From: Jiella sonneratiae
GTDB taxonomy: Bacteria; Pseudomonadota; Alphaproteobacteria; Rhizobiales; Rhizobiaceae
Length of the DNA: 64,000 bases
Assembly (NCBI RefSeq): GCF_017353515.1
Contig: NZ_JAFMPY010000022.1
Span: forward strand, 38,841 to 102,840
Direction of reading: 5' to 3'
Part shown: positions 8,869 through 18,336 of the stretch, piece by piece
Layout: the number at the start of each line of letters is the position of its first letter
Position numbering within the stretch: the first letter of the stretch is position 1
Notes under the pieces: generated by a model
Databases searched by the model: none
Told to the model about the DNA's origin: nothing
The model's input: the letters and a program-made list of their open reading frames with translations, nothing else
Position numbers and translations under genes: made by a program

Positions 8869-8992
8869 TCTCTGCCGGGCGCGGGGACGCTTTCGAAGCG
8901 CGGAAGGGCAGCGGGTGTTGCCGCCGTCGCCACACCTCATCGGCGCGCCGCACATTTCTCCCTCACGGATCCGCCAGGACGGAAGAAGCGCC

Positions 8993-9481
8993 CTATTCCG
9001 GCCGCTTGTGGATCGGGTCGACCCAGTAGACCTCCTCCGGCTTTTCGACCGGGTCGACGTCGGTGATGTTTACCACCACCGCCTCGTTGTCGGAGCGCAC
9101 CAGCACGCATTCGAGCGGTGCGCCGGGATCGGCGTTGATCTCCTGATGCGGCACGAAGGGCGGCACGAAGATGAAGTCGCCGGGCTCGGCCTCGGCGACG
9201 AATTCCAGCCGCTCGCCCCAGCGCATCCGCGCCTTGCCGCGAAGCACGAAGATGACGCTTTCCAGTTCGCCGTGATGGTGGACGCCGGTCTTGGCGTCCG
9301 GCTCGATGGTCACCGTCCCCGCCCAGATCTTCTGCGCCCCGACACGGGCATGGTTGATCGCCGCCTGGCGGAACATGCCGGGGGTCTGGGCGGTGTTGGG
9401 GTCGAGCATGTCGCCCTTGATGACCCGCACGCCGTCGTGCTTCCAGCGGGGTTCGGTGGCGTCGTGGCTGTGCTCGGTCAT
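8993..9481 (-). CDS. cupin domain-containing protein
   Basis: The 162-residue protein has one cupin barrel. The metal-binding motif 1 is recognisable as KTGVHHHGELESVIFVLRG and motif 2 as PGDFIFVPPFVPHQEIN. The His-His-x-Glu pattern supports a bound divalent metal. Start 9481 follows GGGAGGAAG, a strong ribosome binding site. The enzymatic activity is unknown; small single-domain cupins of this kind can be isomerases, dioxygenases or ligand sensors. A second unrelated-looking cupin lies 600 bases downstream in the same orientation. Confidence 0.85.
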   Translation of the reverse strand: MTEHSHDATEPRWKHDGVRVIKGDMLDPNTAQTPGMFRQAAINHARVGAQKIWAGTVTIEPDAKTGVHHHGELESVIFVLRGKARMRWGERLEFVAEAEPGDFIFVPPFVPHQEINADPGAPLECVLVRSDNEAVVVNITDVDPVEKPEEVYWVDPIHKRPE

Positions 9482-9672
9482 CGCGGCTTCCTCCCTGCGG
9501 TTTCAGGCGATGGTATCTGCAGGCCGGCCGCGGCAAAAGCCGTGCGGCTCGCCGCGGGCGGAGCACCTCCTCATACGGCTTCCGGCAGATCACTTCGTGA
9601 TGCCGGAAACAACGACGCTCATTCGCCGCGCGGGCTTGATACGAGCCCCGCTCTGATCGAGCGGATCTCGTA

Positions 9673-9900
9673 TCAGTCGCCGCCGCCTCCATCCCCGCCG
9701 CCGCAGTCGCTGCCGCCGTCCGGGCCGCAGGCGTCGCCGCTCGCGGCGAACCACCCGCCGTCGCCCGCAATGCCGGCACTCGTCGTGTCGCCGCCGCGGG
9801 CGAGCCGCCGCTTCCGGCCGCGCGGCCGCAGGAAGCCGGCGAGGATCGTCCCGAACACCAAAGCGAGGGCCGAAAGGCCGAAAATCTGACCAGGCGACAT
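9673..9900 (-). CDS. small membrane protein with Gly/Asp-rich tail
   Basis: The 75-residue product has one N-terminal transmembrane helix (IFGLSALALVFGTILAGFL), a basic patch RPRGRKRRLARGG, and a C-terminal tail of Gly, Asp, Ser and Cys ending GGGDGGGGD. Low-complexity tails of this type occur in uncharacterised alphaproteobacterial membrane proteins. No function is assigned. Composition and orientation fit a real gene, but conservation could not be checked. Confidence 0.6.
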   Translation of the reverse strand: MSPGQIFGLSALALVFGTILAGFLRPRGRKRRLARGGDTTSAGIAGDGGWFAASGDACGPDGGSDCGGGDGGGGD

Positions 9901-10065
9901 GCGCGTCTTCCCCGAAAGCGTCGACCGACGATGCGTCCTGCCGGGCCGCCCGGTCTGTCCCTGCCCGTCATCCGGCGCGTGCCGGGCCCCGCGACGCGGC
10001 CCTTTGCCTTGTTTCCCCCGTCCTGGCCGCTCTTTTCTTGGCCCGCGGGTCTCGCTCCGTGCCGT

Positions 10066-10524
10066 TCAGGCGGCGGGCGGCGTCGCCGGAACCTTCGCCT
10101 CGAGATCCGGACGCAGCACCACGCTTTCCTGCTCGTTCGGATCGGTCCGGGCGATCACCGCGACGCAGGGCTCCGTCCCGGCATTGTAGGGAAGGTGCGG
10201 CATGCCGGCCGGGATGTAGAAGAGGTCGCCGGCGGCGACCACGGCGTGGCGTTCGAGATCCTTGCCGTACCAGGTTCCCGAGACGCCGCTGATCACGTAG
10301 ATCGCCGTCTCGTGGCTCTCGTGGAGATGCGCCTTCGCCCGGCCGCCCGGTGGGATCGTCAGCAGATGCATGCAGATGCCGGTCGAGCCGGCGGTCTGCC
10401 TGGCGATCCCCTCGAAATAGCTGAAGCCCTGCTTGCCGTCATAGGTCGAAGCGGGCCTTATGAGCCGGCAGTCGGCCTCGGCATTCGAAGGATTTGAGGA
10501 TGCGTCCATCGAAAAGTCTCCCAT
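10066..10524 (-). CDS. cupin domain-containing protein
   Basis: The 152-residue protein shows cupin motif 1 as GGRAKAHLHESHETAIYVISG and motif 2 as AGDLFYIPAGMPHLPYN, with histidine/glutamate metal ligands. It may start at 10524 or at an internal Met (10509). It diverges from the ABC ATPase gene that begins at 10554, so the two share a very short promoter region. The substrate is unknown. Confidence 0.84.
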   Translation of the reverse strand: MGDFSMDASSNPSNAEADCRLIRPASTYDGKQGFSYFEGIARQTAGSTGICMHLLTIPPGGRAKAHLHESHETAIYVISGVSGTWYGKDLERHAVVAAGDLFYIPAGMPHLPYNAGTEPCVAVIARTDPNEQESVVLRPDLEAKVPATPPAA

Positions 10525-10553
10525 CGTCGTCCCGGGAAGCGTCGCTTTCTCCC

Positions 10554-11366
10554 ATGATGGAGGATAGCACGCGCCGGGATGCCGCAGGAGGGTCGCCGGT
10601 CATCGAGGCGAGGGGGCTGAACCTCGTCTTTTCCACCGCCGACGCGCCGGTCCACGCGCTGAAGGACGTCGACCTTTCGATTCGCCGCGGCGAGTTCGTC
10701 TCGCTGATCGGCCCGTCCGGCTGCGGCAAGACGACGCTTTTGCGCGTCGTCGCCGATCTCGAACGGCCGACCGGCGGGACGATCACCGTCAACGGCATGT
10801 CGCCGGACGCGGCGCGGCGCGCCCGCGCCTATGGCTACGTGTTCCAGGCGGCGGCGCTCTATCCCTGGCGGAGCATCGAGAAGAACATCGCCCTGCCGCT
10901 GGAGATCATGGGCGTCGACGCGGCCGAGCGGCGGCGCCGCGTCGAAGCCGGGCTCGACCTCGTCGGGCTTTCCGGCTTCGGCAGGAAGTTTCCCTGGCAG
11001 CTCTCCGGCGGCATGCAGCAGCGCGCCTCGATCGCCAGGGCCCTCAGCTTCGATCCCGACCTCCTCCTGATGGACGAGCCCTTCGGCGCGCTCGACGAGA
11101 TCGTCCGCGACCATCTCAACGAGGAACTCCTGAAGCTCTGGGCAAAGACCGACAAGACCATCGTCTTCGTCACCCATTCGATCCCCGAGGCGGTGTTCTT
11201 GTCGACGCGCATCGTGGTGATGAGCCCGCGGCCCGGCCGCATCCACGAGATCATCGACTGCGACCTCGGGCCGGACCGCCCGCTCGACATCCGCGACACG
11301 CCGCAATTCCTGCAGATCGCCCACCGGGTGCGCGAGGGCCTGCGGGCCGGCCACGGCTACGACTGA
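10554..11366 (+). CDS. ABC transporter ATP-binding protein, nitrate/taurine/sulfonate-type, orphan
   Basis: The 270-residue protein is a complete ABC ATPase: Walker A GPSGCGKTT, Q-loop FQAAALYPWRS, signature LSGGMQQR and Walker B LLLMDEPFGALDE, followed by the switch His in FVTHSIPEA. The family is that of TauB/SsuB/NrtD. Permease and binding-protein genes are not beside it, so its partners must be encoded elsewhere. An in-frame upstream start at 10494 would overlap the divergent cupin gene; ATG 10554 is preferred, although its ribosome binding site is weak. Confidence 0.88.
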   Translation: MMEDSTRRDAAGGSPVIEARGLNLVFSTADAPVHALKDVDLSIRRGEFVSLIGPSGCGKTTLLRVVADLERPTGGTITVNGMSPDAARRARAYGYVFQAAALYPWRSIEKNIALPLEIMGVDAAERRRRVEAGLDLVGLSGFGRKFPWQLSGGMQQRASIARALSFDPDLLLMDEPFGALDEIVRDHLNEELLKLWAKTDKTIVFVTHSIPEAVFLSTRIVVMSPRPGRIHEIIDCDLGPDRPLDIRDTPQFLQIAHRVREGLRAGHGYD

Positions 11367-11448
11367 CCGGGCGGCGGGCCGAAGCGGCGGGCGGGGGGAG
11401 GCTGCCGAAGCTTCGCCGGCGGACCTTGTCGAAAAGCGGATCGCCCGC

Positions 11449-11967
11449 TCAGCGGGCGGCGAGGTCGGTGTCTGGCGCCCGGGGCGCATCCATATCGCCG
11501 AGCTTCGCGCCGCTGCACCAGTCGCGCCGCCTGCCGCCGCGATAGGGGGCGACGAGCCCCTCCTTCAGGAGCGTGCGCGAGAGGTCGTCGTTGCCGCGGA
11601 CCGAAAGCCGCGCCAGGACGCGGCCGAAATACTTGTCGCCGGAAATTTCCGAAAGAAACACCTCGCCGCCTTCGACGAGCTGGCCGAGCCGCGCCGTGGC
11701 GCGGGCGGCCGCGGCCTTTTCGGCCTCGCAATGCCCGCGTTTTTCCGGCGCGTCGATGTCGCGCAGGCGCACCGCCACATGGACGCTCTGCATCGGCCAG
11801 ACGAAGGCCTCGACCTCGACCGTGTCGCCGTCGCGCACCTTGACGACGCTGGCGGCCACCGGCCCGTCGATGGCGCGCTGATAGTCCTCCTCGCCCGCCG
11901 CGGCCGGCCTCGCGGCGGCGGCGCAGGCGATGCAGCCGATGAGTGCAGAGATGGCGAGGCCGCGCAA
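11449..11967 (-). CDS. thermonuclease (SNase-like) family protein, exported
   Basis: The 172-residue protein begins with a signal peptide (MRGLAISALIGCIACAAAARPAAA). The SNase fold is shown by VRDGDTVEVEAF, VRLRDIDAPEKRGHC with the catalytic-loop Arg and Asp residues, DKYFGRVLARL, and LLKEGLVAPY near the end. It probably hydrolyses nucleic acid in the periplasm or outside the cell. The C-terminal tail after RRRDWC is short and variable. It converges with the ABC ATPase gene. Confidence 0.86.
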   Translation of the reverse strand: MRGLAISALIGCIACAAAARPAAAGEEDYQRAIDGPVAASVVKVRDGDTVEVEAFVWPMQSVHVAVRLRDIDAPEKRGHCEAEKAAAARATARLGQLVEGGEVFLSEISGDKYFGRVLARLSVRGNDDLSRTLLKEGLVAPYRGGRRRDWCSGAKLGDMDAPRAPDTDLAAR

Positions 11968-12172
11968 CGGATTGATGCTCCGACTATGAACATCTTCCTA
12001 TGTACGGAAAGTGGATCACTCCGGCAAGCCGCGACGATTCACGGCTTCGGGAGCGGAGCCGGCGAAGCGATCATGGAAGGGGTCGGGAAGCGGGCGGCGG
12101 GAATCGCTGTCGTTTTAGGATCATGCGCCTACAAGAAATGGTTGCATGGCGCTGCTCTCGGATTGCCGGCGC

Positions 12173-12454
12173 TCAGAAGTCCGAGATGATGCCGTTCTTC
12201 TCCCAGTCGCCGTAGCGGATCGGCTCCGGCCCGTCGCGGCCGTTGACCTCGCGCGGCAGGTCGCCGGGACGGATCGTTTCGGCGCCGCGCTGCCGCCGCC
12301 GTTCCTCGGCCTCGGCGAGGGCGCGTTCGGCGGCGGGCGTCAGGGCACGCCCGACCCGGCCGGCCGGCTGCGCCGACGACAGCCGCATCGCCGCCTTCCC
12401 GCCGCCGGGGGCCGGCGCCGGGTCGTTCCGGCCGGTCTGGTCATTGCTGCTCAT
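12173..12454 (-). CDS. DUF1674 protein (SdhAF4-like)
   Basis: The 93-residue protein ends with the family signature: EVNGRDGPEPIRYGDWEKNG followed by IISDF. This conserved C-terminus defines DUF1674, related to the mitochondrial succinate dehydrogenase assembly factor SDHAF4. The N-terminal half is polar and low in conservation. The start is the ATG at 12454 (MSSNDQTGR). It sits near htpX and rsmB, an arrangement often seen in Rhizobiales. An SDH assembly role is inferred from the eukaryotic relative. Confidence 0.86.
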   Translation of the reverse strand: MSSNDQTGRNDPAPAPGGGKAAMRLSSAQPAGRVGRALTPAAERALAEAEERRRQRGAETIRPGDLPREVNGRDGPEPIRYGDWEKNGIISDF

Positions 12455-12588
12455 CCTGCGCCTCGCCCTTCGTATCTTCGATCCGCCATGCCCCAAGATA
12501 GGCGGTGTCGGCCGCGGGCCAAAGGGCGGGGCGGAGCTTGCCCGTCGCCGGTGCCGGTGCCGCCCGCGCACCCCCGTGCGCCGGAGCG

Positions 12589-12864
12589 TCAGGGCACGAG
12601 CTCGCCCCAGCGCGGGTCCCAGTCGACGCCGACCTCCATCTCGACCAGCACCTCGGTGTCGCCGAGCATTTCGCGCTGGTTCTCGACGGTACGGAAGGCC
12701 TGTTCCGGGTCCATCTCCTCGCTGGGGAAGATCGTCGGCTCGGCGATGTCGCCGGTCGCCTCGTGGCCGATGATCAGGGCCTTCACCATGTCGCCCTCCT
12801 TCACCAGCCGGACGACGATCTGGCCTTCCTCGCGCTTGCCCTCGAGGCGTCGATAGCGTGCCAT
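12589..12864 (-). CDS. conserved hypothetical protein
   Basis: The 91-residue acidic protein begins MARYRRLEGKREEGQIVVRL and contains VKALIIGHEATGDIAEP and EVGVDWDPRWGELVP. It has no signal peptide, transmembrane segment or motif that I recognise. It is transcribed toward the DUF1674 gene, 134 bases before it, and could be cotranscribed. Frame, codon use and a plausible start support it as a gene; I assign no function. Confidence 0.65.
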   Translation of the reverse strand: MARYRRLEGKREEGQIVVRLVKEGDMVKALIIGHEATGDIAEPTIFPSEEMDPEQAFRTVENQREMLGDTEVLVEMEVGVDWDPRWGELVP

Positions 12865-13127
12865 GGGCGGGTGCTCCTTCGATGCGGGACGCGGCGCGCC
12901 GGAAAAAAGCGGCGCGGCGTGAGACCGAACAACTCGCCGGCGCGCCCGAGGCTCCGGCGGCTGCCCGGCGATGTTTCGAGCCGCGACGCGATCGGCCGGT
13001 TTTCGCCGCCTGCCGCGGCGCCGCGCCGGGCGCTCGGGCAGGACATTGAAGCGCGGCCGGCAAGGCCCCAGATTTCAGGCGATCGGGCGGGCTCGGCCCC
13101 GCTGTTGGAGTTTCCTTCGAGGCCCCC

Positions 13128-14231
13128 ATGAACATGATCAAGACGGCGATGCTGATCGCCTTCCTCACCGCGCTCTTCATGGGCGTCGGCCTGTTGATCG
13201 GCGGGCGCGGCGGCATGCTGATCGCGCTCGTCTTCGCCCTCGGCATGAATCTCTTCGCCTATTGGAACGGCGACAAGATGGTGCTCAGGATGTACGGCGC
13301 GCGACAGGTCGACGCGCGCACCGCGCCGGAATTCTACCGGATCGTCGAGGGGCTCGCAGCGCGGGCCGGCCTGCCGATGCCGCGGGTCTTCGTCATCGAC
13401 AGCGAGCAGCCGAACGCCTTCGCCACCGGCCGCAACCCCGAAAACGCCGCCGTCGCGGCGAGCACCGGCCTTCTCCAGAGTCTTTCGCCCGAGGAGGTCG
13501 CCGGCGTCATGGCGCACGAACTCGCCCATGTCGAACATCGCGACACCCTGACCATGACGATCACCGCGACGCTCGCCGGGGCGATCTCGATGCTGGCGAA
13601 TTTCGGCTTCTTCTTCGGCGGCAATCGCGACAACAACAACCCGCTCGGCTTCGTCGGCGTGCTCCTCGCCATCATCGTCGCGCCGCTCGCCGCGATGATG
13701 GTGCAGATGGCGGTGAGCCGGACGCGGGAATACGAGGCTGACCGGCGCGGCGCCGAGATCTGCGGCGCGCCGTTGTGGCTCGCCTCGGCGCTCGGCAAGA
13801 TCGCCGGCGCGGCGCGGCGGCTGCCGAATTACGGCGCCGAGCGCAATCCCGCCACCGCCCACATGTTCATCGTCAATCCGCTGAGCGGCCAGCGCATGGA
13901 CAATCTCTTCTCCACCCATCCGGCGACCGAGAACCGCATTGCGGCGCTGCGCGAGCTTGCCGGCGAGACCGGCGCGGTAACGCTCGGCGACCGGCGGCCG
14001 GAACGCATCGGCGATGCGGCGCCCGGCGGTGCGGCTGGACGCGAGGTCCGCTCCGCCGATGCCGGCCTCCGGTCGGCGGACGGCAGGCTAAGCCGCGGCA
14101 GGGCAGGGCCCTGGGACGGGCGGCCCTACGACCCCGACGAGGACGAGGCGGCCGGCGGGGGCGACCGGCGCGGCCCCTTCGGCGGGACCGGCGGCGGGCG
14201 CCGGCCGACGCGCCGCGGACCGTGGGGTTGA
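13128..14231 (+). CDS. htpX: zinc metalloprotease HtpX
   Basis: The 367-residue protein is an M48B membrane protease. Two N-terminal transmembrane helices ([19 protein letters not shown] and [19 protein letters not shown]) precede the zinc motif HELAH in [14 protein letters not shown] near residue 130. Two further hydrophobic segments surround residues 150-195, and the distal zinc-ligand Glu lies in [14 protein letters not shown]. HtpX degrades damaged membrane proteins. A Gly/Arg/Pro-rich extension of about 60 residues ends the protein and is longer than in enteric HtpX. The next gene (rsmB) overlaps its stop by three to four bases. Confidence 0.95.
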   Translation: MNMIKTAMLIAFLTALFMGVGLLIGGRGGMLIALVFALGMNLFAYWNGDKMVLRMYGARQVDARTAPEFYRIVEGLAARAGLPMPRVFVIDSEQPNAFATGRNPENAAVAASTGLLQSLSPEEVAGVMAHELAHVEHRDTLTMTITATLAGAISMLANFGFFFGGNRDNNNPLGFVGVLLAIIVAPLAAMMVQMAVSRTREYEADRRGAEICGAPLWLASALGKIAGAARRLPNYGAERNPATAHMFIVNPLSGQRMDNLFSTHPATENRIAALRELAGETGAVTLGDRRPERIGDAAPGGAAGREVRSADAGLRSADGRLSRGRAGPWDGRPYDPDEDEAAGGGDRRGPFGGTGGGRRPTRRGPWG

Positions 14232-15700
14232 GCGGGCCGAAGCCGCCCCGGCCGCAGCAGGGCCGGGCCGCGGGTGAGCACAAGAGCCGGGCGAGGCCGA
14301 CCGGCAAGGGCGGCGGGGAAGGCGCGGGCGGCCGGCCGGCCGGCGACGAGCGCCCCGGCCTCTTCGCCCGCCAGGTCGCCGCGCGGCTGCTGTCGGCGGT
14401 CGTCTCCAGCCGGACCTCGCTCGACGGCCTGACCGATGCTTCGACCGGCCATCCGCATTTCCGCCAGCTTCCGCCGCGCGACCAGGCGCTGGTCAAGGCG
14501 ATCCTGACGGCGGCCTTCAGGTTTCGCGGCAGCATCGAGGCCGAGATCGCCGGCCGGCTCGAGCGGCCGCTGCCGCCCAATGCCGCCGCGTTGCGGCACG
14601 TCCTGCATGTCGGCGCCGCGCAGATCCTCTGCCTCGACGTGCCGGATTCCGCGGCCGTCGACCTCGCCGTCGCCAGCGCCGCCGCCGATCCGCGCTCGGC
14701 CCGCTTCGCCGGTCTCGTCAATGCGGTGCTGCGGCGGATCGCCCGCGAGGCCGGGCGCCTGCCGAAGGCCGGAGCGGACGAGGCGGCGGAGGCAGGCGAG
14801 GCGGCGGACGCCCGGCGCGACTGCCCGGACTGGCTCTTCAAGCGGCTCAGCGAACAGTATGGCGCGGCACGGGCCGGGCGGATCGCCGCCGCCCATCTCG
14901 TCCGTGCCCCCGTCGACCTTACGACGAAGGCTGACGCCGCCGGCTGGGCGGCGCGGCTCGGCGGCCGGGCCATCGGTCCCCGCACGGTCCGGCTCGGGGA
15001 GGTCGAGGGGCCGATCTCGGCGCTTGCCGGCTTCGAGGAGGGCGCCTGGTGGGTCCAGGACGTCGCCGCGACGCTTCCGGTGCAGCTGTTCGGCGACGTC
15101 TCGGGCCGGCGCGTCGCCGATCTCTGCGCCGCGCCGGGCGGCAAGACGGCGCAGCTCGCCGCGGCCGGGGCGTTGGTGACGGCGCTGGAGAAGTCGGCCT
15201 CGCGCATGAAGCGGCTCAGGGAGAATCTCGACCGGCTGAAGCTTTCCGCCGAGACGGTCGCCGGCGATCTTATGGACTTCGCGCCCGAGGCGCCCTTCGA
15301 CGCGGTGCTTCTCGACGCCCCGTGCTCCTCGACCGGCACCATCCGGCGCCACCCGGACGTCGCCTACACCAAGGACGACGCCGAGATCGAAAAGCTCGCC
15401 GCCCTGCAGCTGTCGCTCCTGACGAAGGCGGCGGCGTGCGTCGCGCCGGGCGGCTGCCTGGTCTTTGCCAACTGCTCGATCGACCGGCGCGAGGGCGAGG
15501 AGGTCGCGGCGTCCTTCCTCGCCGCCAGGGAGGGGTTCAGGCTGGAGCCGGTGGCCCCCGCCGAGCTGCCTGACTTCGCATTCGCCGTCTCTGAGGAAGG
15601 CTTTCTTCGTACCACGCCGGAGATGCTTTCCGGTGACAGTGGGCGGGGCGGCGGGCTCGACGGCTTCTTCGCGGCGCGGTTCCGTCGCGAAAACGCTTGA
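14228..15700 (+). CDS. rsmB: 16S rRNA m5C967 methyltransferase RsmB-type
   Basis: The protein combines an N-terminal NusB-like RNA-binding domain ([32 protein letters not shown]) with a C-terminal Rossmann methyltransferase. The SAM loop is [12 protein letters not shown]. The catalytic motif is [18 protein letters not shown] and the second conserved cysteine lies in [14 protein letters not shown]. Start codon choice is uncertain: TTG at 14228 overlaps the htpX stop as TTGA and gives 490 residues, a little above usual length; no in-frame ATG lies nearby. It is clearly coupled to htpX. Confidence 0.88.
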   Translation: MSGPKPPRPQQGRAAGEHKSRARPTGKGGGEGAGGRPAGDERPGLFARQVAARLLSAVVSSRTSLDGLTDASTGHPHFRQLPPRDQALVKAILTAAFRFRGSIEAEIAGRLERPLPPNAAALRHVLHVGAAQILCLDVPDSAAVDLAVASAAADPRSARFAGLVNAVLRRIAREAGRLPKAGADEAAEAGEAADARRDCPDWLFKRLSEQYGAARAGRIAAAHLVRAPVDLTTKADAAGWAARLGGRAIGPRTVRLGEVEGPISALAGFEEGAWWVQDVAATLPVQLFGDVSGRRVADLCAAPGGKTAQLAAAGALVTALEKSASRMKRLRENLDRLKLSAETVAGDLMDFAPEAPFDAVLLDAPCSSTGTIRRHPDVAYTKDDAEIEKLAALQLSLLTKAAACVAPGGCLVFANCSIDRREGEEVAASFLAAREGFRLEPVAPAELPDFAFAVSEEGFLRTTPEMLSGDSGRGGGLDGFFAARFRRENA

Positions 15701-15873
15701 TTTCCGAAAGGATTCGACCGCACATTCCGCAACGTCATTCCGGGTGAAAGGATTTATTTACCCTGTTGACGGAAACTTGGCGATGACGAAGCCGCGGCCG
15801 AACCCGCGGCGACGGGGCGGACGGGCCATGCGACGGAGCCCGGGCCAGCCTGTCGACGAGGGAGTGAGCGGGA

Positions 15874-17574
15874 GTGTCGATGTCCTTGGCGGACAAGCCG
15901 CAGATTGCGGTCCTGACGATGCAGGAGGCCTGGCGCCGGCTTCGCCGGAGGCTGCGCAATGGCCCGATCCATCGTCTGCGCTTCGCCGGCACGGCTCCCG
16001 AGCGTCTCGCCGTCGTGCCGCCGACCCTCCTGCAGGGCGATCCCTTCACCGCCGAGGCGATCTATGGCGGCCGCTTCCTCCTCGCCGGCCGCCTCGTCGA
16101 GGCCGGCCGTGCCTCGATCTTCCAGGTACCGCCGCCGACGCCGGAATTTTCCGCCGAACTGCACGGCTTTTCCTGGCTCTGCCACCACGCTGCCGTCGGC
16201 GACGCGCTGGCCGCGCGCAACGCCCGGGCGCTCGTCGCCGACTGGCTGCGCTTTGCCTCCGGCCGCCTCGGCGGCCCGGCCTTCGAGCCCGAGGTCGCCG
16301 CCCGGCGGCTGATCTCCTGGCTCTGCCATGCCGAACTGCTGCTCGGCTCGGCCGAATACGACTTCTACCGCCGCATCCTGAAGAGCCTGACCTCCCAGAC
16401 CCGCTATCTGCGGTCGATCGCCCAGGAAGCCCCGGCCGGCCTGCCGCGGCTGACGGTGCGCGTCGCGCTGGCGCTGGCGAGCCTCAGCCTGCCGGGGCCG
16501 GCGAGCCGGGCCCGCGCCGCGGCCCAGCACCTCGCCGACGAACTCGACCGGCAGATCCTGCCCGACGGCGGCCATGTCAGCCGCAACCCGGCGGCGCTGG
16601 CGGCGATCCTCGCCGATCTGCTGCCGGTCCGCGAAACGCTGCTCGCCCAGGGCCAGCCGGTGCCGAAGGGCATCTATTCGGCCATCGACCGCATGCTGCC
16701 GGCGCTGCGCTTCTTCCGCCATGCCGACGGCACGCTGGCACTGTTCAACGGCACCGGCGCCTCGGACATGGCTCTGACGGCGGCGCTGATGCGCTTCGAC
16801 GAGACGCTCGGCGAACCGCTCGCCAACGCCCGCCACTCCGGCTACCACCGGCTGGCGGCCGGGGGCGCGGTGGTGATCGCCGACACCGGCTGTCCGCCGG
16901 CGGTGGCGCTGTCGCGCAACGCCCATGCCGGGACGCTCGCCTTCGAACTGTCCTGCGAGGCGACCCGCATCGTGGTCAATTGCGGCGCCCCGCAGCCCGG
17001 CCGGATCGAACTGCGGCGGCTGTCCCGCTCGACCGCCGCCCATTCCACCGTCACCGTCGCCGACCGGTCGTCCTCGCGCTTCGCCGGCCAGCCGCATCTC
17101 GACCGTTTCCTCGGCTCGCCGCTGGTGCCCGGCCCGACCGAGGTGCTGACCGAGGACGTCGAGGCGGACGAGGCCGGCGGGCGGATCCTCGGCTTCGAGG
17201 CGACCCACAACGGCTATGAGCGCGATTTCGGCCTCCTCCACACGCGGCGGCTCGAACTGCGCGACGGCGGCCGGCAACTCGCCGGCACCGACAGGCTGGT
17301 TTCGACCCGCCGCAGCCGCGGACAGGAGGATGCCGGCGCGGCGACCATCCGCTTCCATCTCCATCCGCAGGTGAGCGTCGAGACGCTCGGCGGTTTCGCC
17401 CGCCTGACGATGCGCGGCCAGACCTGGCGCTTTTCGGCCGACCGGCCCTTCGTCGTCGAGGATTCGATCCTCTTTGCCGACAGCGCCGGCCCCCGCCGGA
17501 CGCTGCAGATCGTCGTCGCCGTCGATCCGGGGCTGACGCCCGAGGTTTCGTGGAGCTTCGAGCGCCTCGCCTGA
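15874..17574 (+). CDS. heparinase II/III family protein
   Basis: The 566-residue protein has the alpha/alpha toroid N-terminal half (around WLCHHAAVGDALAAR and AARRLISWLCHAELLLGSA) and a C-terminal beta-sandwich heparinase II/III-like domain (ALFNGTGASDMALTAALMRF, GGAVVIADTGCPP, HNGYERDFGLLHTRRL). The family cleaves acidic polysaccharides; the real substrate here is unknown. No clear signal peptide is visible, which is common for the version found between rsmB and purH in Rhizobiales. The start could be MSMSL (15874) or two codons later. Confidence 0.85.
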   Translation: MSMSLADKPQIAVLTMQEAWRRLRRRLRNGPIHRLRFAGTAPERLAVVPPTLLQGDPFTAEAIYGGRFLLAGRLVEAGRASIFQVPPPTPEFSAELHGFSWLCHHAAVGDALAARNARALVADWLRFASGRLGGPAFEPEVAARRLISWLCHAELLLGSAEYDFYRRILKSLTSQTRYLRSIAQEAPAGLPRLTVRVALALASLSLPGPASRARAAAQHLADELDRQILPDGGHVSRNPAALAAILADLLPVRETLLAQGQPVPKGIYSAIDRMLPALRFFRHADGTLALFNGTGASDMALTAALMRFDETLGEPLANARHSGYHRLAAGGAVVIADTGCPPAVALSRNAHAGTLAFELSCEATRIVVNCGAPQPGRIELRRLSRSTAAHSTVTVADRSSSRFAGQPHLDRFLGSPLVPGPTEVLTEDVEADEAGGRILGFEATHNGYERDFGLLHTRRLELRDGGRQLAGTDRLVSTRRSRGQEDAGAATIRFHLHPQVSVETLGGFARLTMRGQTWRFSADRPFVVEDSILFADSAGPRRTLQIVVAVDPGLTPEVSWSFERLA

Positions 17575-17636
17575 GACGGGTCCGGCAGCCGGCGGCATGC
17601 CTCGAATTCGCCATGCGGCGGGCCGAGGGAGGGCCG

Positions 17637-17828
17637 ATGGTCCGACGGCGTTGCGCATTTTTCATCCTCATCGCAGCCGCGCTGATCCTCTCGGCCTGCG
17701 GCGGGATGAACCGGGCGGTGACGACCCTGCCGCGGACTTTCGACGATCTCGGCGCCAAAACCGCCCCGCTGCGCGGCGAACGTGACCAGCGGCCCGAGCA
17801 GGACGAGGCACCGCGGACGTCGCCCTGA
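17637..17828 (+). CDS. small lipoprotein
   Basis: The 63-residue protein begins MVRRRCAFFILIAAALILSA and continues CGG, a textbook lipobox (L-S-A-C). The mature part is about 42 polar residues ending EQDEAPRTSP. The start at 17637 is preceded by GAGGGAGGG (17625-17633); a further in-frame ATG exists at 17613. It lies just after the heparinase-like gene on the same strand and may be cotranscribed. No family is recognised. Confidence 0.65.
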   Translation: MVRRRCAFFILIAAALILSACGGMNRAVTTLPRTFDDLGAKTAPLRGERDQRPEQDEAPRTSP

Positions 17829-18336
17829 ACGCCTCGAGCCGCGTGGGACGGGGCAGGCTGGCGCCGCCGCGCCGCCGGCCGGCCTTTGCTGCCGGCCGGC
17901 CTTTGCTGCCGGCAAGTCGTCTCGACCGGACAGGCGTCGCCGCCAAATGGACGGTCCGTTTACTTTTCGTAAACCGCCGTCGGCGCGGCGTTTCGGTCGG
18001 CACGCGGTTGCCCGGCCGGAAACGCTCCCTTAATCGCGATCGCCGAAAGCTTCGCGGAGCCCTGCAAGGTGGCAGGCGCCGTTACGTGAACCTTATGCAT
18101 TGGCGGACATTCTAGCCCTCGTATCACGGCTTTCGGATCACTAGATCCGCGCAACGAAAGGGTATATCGACGCCGCGCGCCGACAGGACGGCGCCCGCGG
18201 CTGGGCGTCTGCCAGCGATCTGCCGGAATGCCGCTTTCGCGCAACTCACCGAACCATCGACCAACAAGCAAGTTCGGGCCGAACGCCCCGTCGCCGTTCG
18301 CCCTGTAACGGAGTGCGGCCATTCGGCCGTTCGATC
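17829..18336. other. intergenic region between small lipoprotein and kup
   Basis: About 500 bases without a supported gene. It contains a 17-base tandem duplication (unit CCGGCCGGCCTTTGCTG, about 17877-17910). The rest probably holds the kup promoter. No riboswitch or operator is recognised. Confidence 0.5.

Noticed and set aside
17877..17910. CRISPR-like or functional repeat
   Set aside because: It is a single 17-base tandem duplication without spacers. No CRISPR array was seen anywhere in the window.
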